From Pontibacter sp. FD36 (GTDB lineage Bacteria; Bacteroidota; Bacteroidia; Cytophagales; Hymenobacteraceae), in the NCBI RefSeq assembly GCF_015686655.1, contig NZ_JADPMP010000009.1, positions 1 through 64,000 of the forward strand: a stretch of 64,000 nucleotides of DNA, written 5' to 3'. The notes under the pieces were generated by a model, which saw nothing but the letters and a program-made list of their open reading frames with translations, made no database searches and was not told the origin of the DNA. The translations under genes and the position numbers were made by a program. Each line of letters starts with the position of its first letter. The stretch's first letter is position 1. This document shows, one piece after another, positions 63,017-64,000 of this stretch.

Positions 63017-63363
63017 AAGGTTCTGTGTGTACGGGATGTCCTGTCTAGCAAAAGCAAGTGTGACGGTATAAACACAACGACTGGCGATGGGTTTGCTGCC
63101 GTACGGAGAGGACTGAAAGCAGTGCTTGGGTTTGGTAGTGCATGGTTGGTATCAGAGCCCGAAAGTGCGCCACGGTTGCGACCGGGCTGAAATAGATAAC
63201 GTATGGCGGCGGCATTAAGTTATTGCTTCACTATATAGAGCGTTTTGTGCGCCGAGGTTGCTCTTTTCAACAAAAAGCGCTATTCACCGTAACGGCAAAA
63301 GAATACTAGCACCACCTTCAACCGCCGCTCACAACTGTGCATCTACTGCAGAGCTACCTGACA
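63017..63363. other. Gene-free stretch before the HD-domain gene
   Basis: Nothing coding seen. GCGTTTTGT near 63241 and ACAAAAAGCGC near 63271 can form an interrupted hairpin. No clear -7 element was recognised. Confidence 0.4.
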
Positions 63364-64000
63364 ATGGCGGCAAACACCGTTATGGAAGAACAAGATATCG
63401 TCAAACAAGCCAGTGAGTACGTTTTCAGGCTTTTTAAGGAACAACTGTCTAAAAAGCTTGTTTATCACAATTATAAACACACCTTCGAGACTGCCAACGA
63501 AGCACGCCAGTTGGGAGAGCTATATGATCTGAGCCCGGAAGAGCTGCAGGACCTAGAACTAGCGGCCTGGTTTCATGACACCGGCTATGTAACCGCTTAC
63601 GACGGACACGAAGAGGAGAGCGTGCACTTCGCCACCTCGTGGCTGCAGGAAAACAACTACTCGCCTGAGCGCATTACCCGTGTGACCGATTGCATCATGG
63701 CTACCAGGCACGGCACCAAGCCTGAAACACTGCTGCAGGAGATCATCATTGATGCGGACATGGCCAACATTGGCAAAGAAACATTTTTTGCCACAGCCGA
63801 GCTGCTGCGTGTGGAGTGGGAGATCTTTAAAGAAAAGTTTTTCTCAGATCAGGAGTGGGCGCAGTTTCAGATGGAATTTCTGCTTTCCACAACCTTCTAT
63901 ACCGCCAAAGCCCAGCATAAATACGCCGCGCAGCTTGGCCTGAACATACAGGAGCAGCGCAACCAGCTGCATAAAGAGTCGAAAAAGACAAAAAAGGAAG
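63364..64000 (+). CDS. HD-domain protein, N-terminal part (HD-DUF5706/Pycsar-effector-like), cut by window end
   Basis: The first 212 codons of a larger gene. ATG 63364 or 63382 may start it. Residues about 30-190 are an HD phosphohydrolase domain: KLVYHNYKHTFETANEA with His35/His39, AAWFHDTGYVTAYDGHEEE with the HD pair His71/Asp72, and IIIDADMANIG with Asp130. The segment FSDQEWAQFQMEFL and the Lys-rich ending (KESKKTKKE) fit the family in which an HD domain precedes a two-helix membrane DUF5706 domain, as in Pycsar effectors. The C-terminus and any partner cyclase gene lie outside the window. Confidence 0.75.
   Translation, partial: MAANTVMEEQDIVKQASEYVFRLFKEQLSKKLVYHNYKHTFETANEARQLGELYDLSPEELQDLELAAWFHDTGYVTAYDGHEEESVHFATSWLQENNYSPERITRVTDCIMATRHGTKPETLLQEIIIDADMANIGKETFFATAELLRVEWEIFKEKFFSDQEWAQFQMEFLLSTTFYTAKAQHKYAAQLGLNIQEQRNQLHKESKKTKKE

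Noticed and set aside
1..64000. tRNA, rRNA, CRISPR or insertion sequence
   Set aside because: Read through for T-loop GGTTCRA patterns, evenly spaced direct repeats and transposase-like frames; none was convincing.

Overview
The window looks like about 64 kb of chromosome from a Bacteroidota of the order Cytophagales, most like Pontibacter or another Hymenobacteraceae. This is an inference from gene content and promoter style, not from a marker gene. The signs are carboxypeptidase-regulatory/TonB-dependent receptors, type IX secretion (T9SS) sorting tails, DUF4142/DUF2911/DUF4174/PepSY-like/DUF6268 proteins, signal peptides ending in Ala-Gln, almost no Shine-Dalgarno sequences, and -7 promoter elements of the Bacteroidota form TAnnTTTG (for example TACCTTTG before gluQ). 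Base composition is roughly balanced. I saw no rRNA, tRNA, CRISPR array, transposase or phage gene.

Layout. 0.3-9 kb: SpoU methyltransferase, a TonB-type receptor, membrane dipeptidase, small proteins, DUF4142 lipoprotein and a large M28 membrane peptidase. 9-17.4 kb: TerC-family protein, YajQ, GNAT and lipocalin, a three-gene envelope cluster, a second TonB receptor and a YfiT/BstA-like DinB protein. 17.4-22.5 kb: a tight minus-strand run DUF2157-DUF4401-GDYXXLXY plus two small membrane proteins, then YiaA and a Crp/Fnr regulator. 22.7-23.7 kb: two A+T-richer lipoproteins. 23.8-32.8 kb: gluQ, DUF2911, an MscS channel, PepSY-like, ABC exporter, lipoprotein, J-domain protein and a CPBP protease with an extra C-terminal domain. 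32.8-35.0 kb: a degraded stretch with two frameshifted genes and a paralogue of the small membrane protein at 17.8 kb. 35-46 kb: mfd with a strong leader hairpin, a PAS protein with a CheY-like regulator, two hydrophilic low-complexity proteins, uracil-DNA glycosylase, and an aminotransferase with an omega-amidase. 46-58 kb: FG-GAP T9SS protein, murF, a T9SS surface protein carrying a nonsense codon at the signal cleavage point, rfbC, hflX, a SixA-like phosphatase and ppk1. 58-64 kb: a DUF6268 barrel, a 1269-residue phosphoesterase-beta-barrel fusion, and the first part of an HD-domain protein of the HD-DUF5706 (Pycsar-effector-like) type.

The most striking signal is not a gene. The 10-mer GCTATACCTG and its core CTATACCT are massively over-represented on both strands: about 72 core copies by eye against about 2 expected. 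They lie inside genes in several reading frames, in spacers, in terminator loops, and as inverted pairs forming hairpins. Density and placement resemble DNA-uptake sequences of Neisseria and Haemophilus, which to my knowledge are not described in Bacteroidota. Other leads are the broken genes at 33, 34.5 and 51 kb, a 161-residue paralogue family, the mfd leader hairpin, and inverted copies of a dispersed repeat at 0 and 45 kb.
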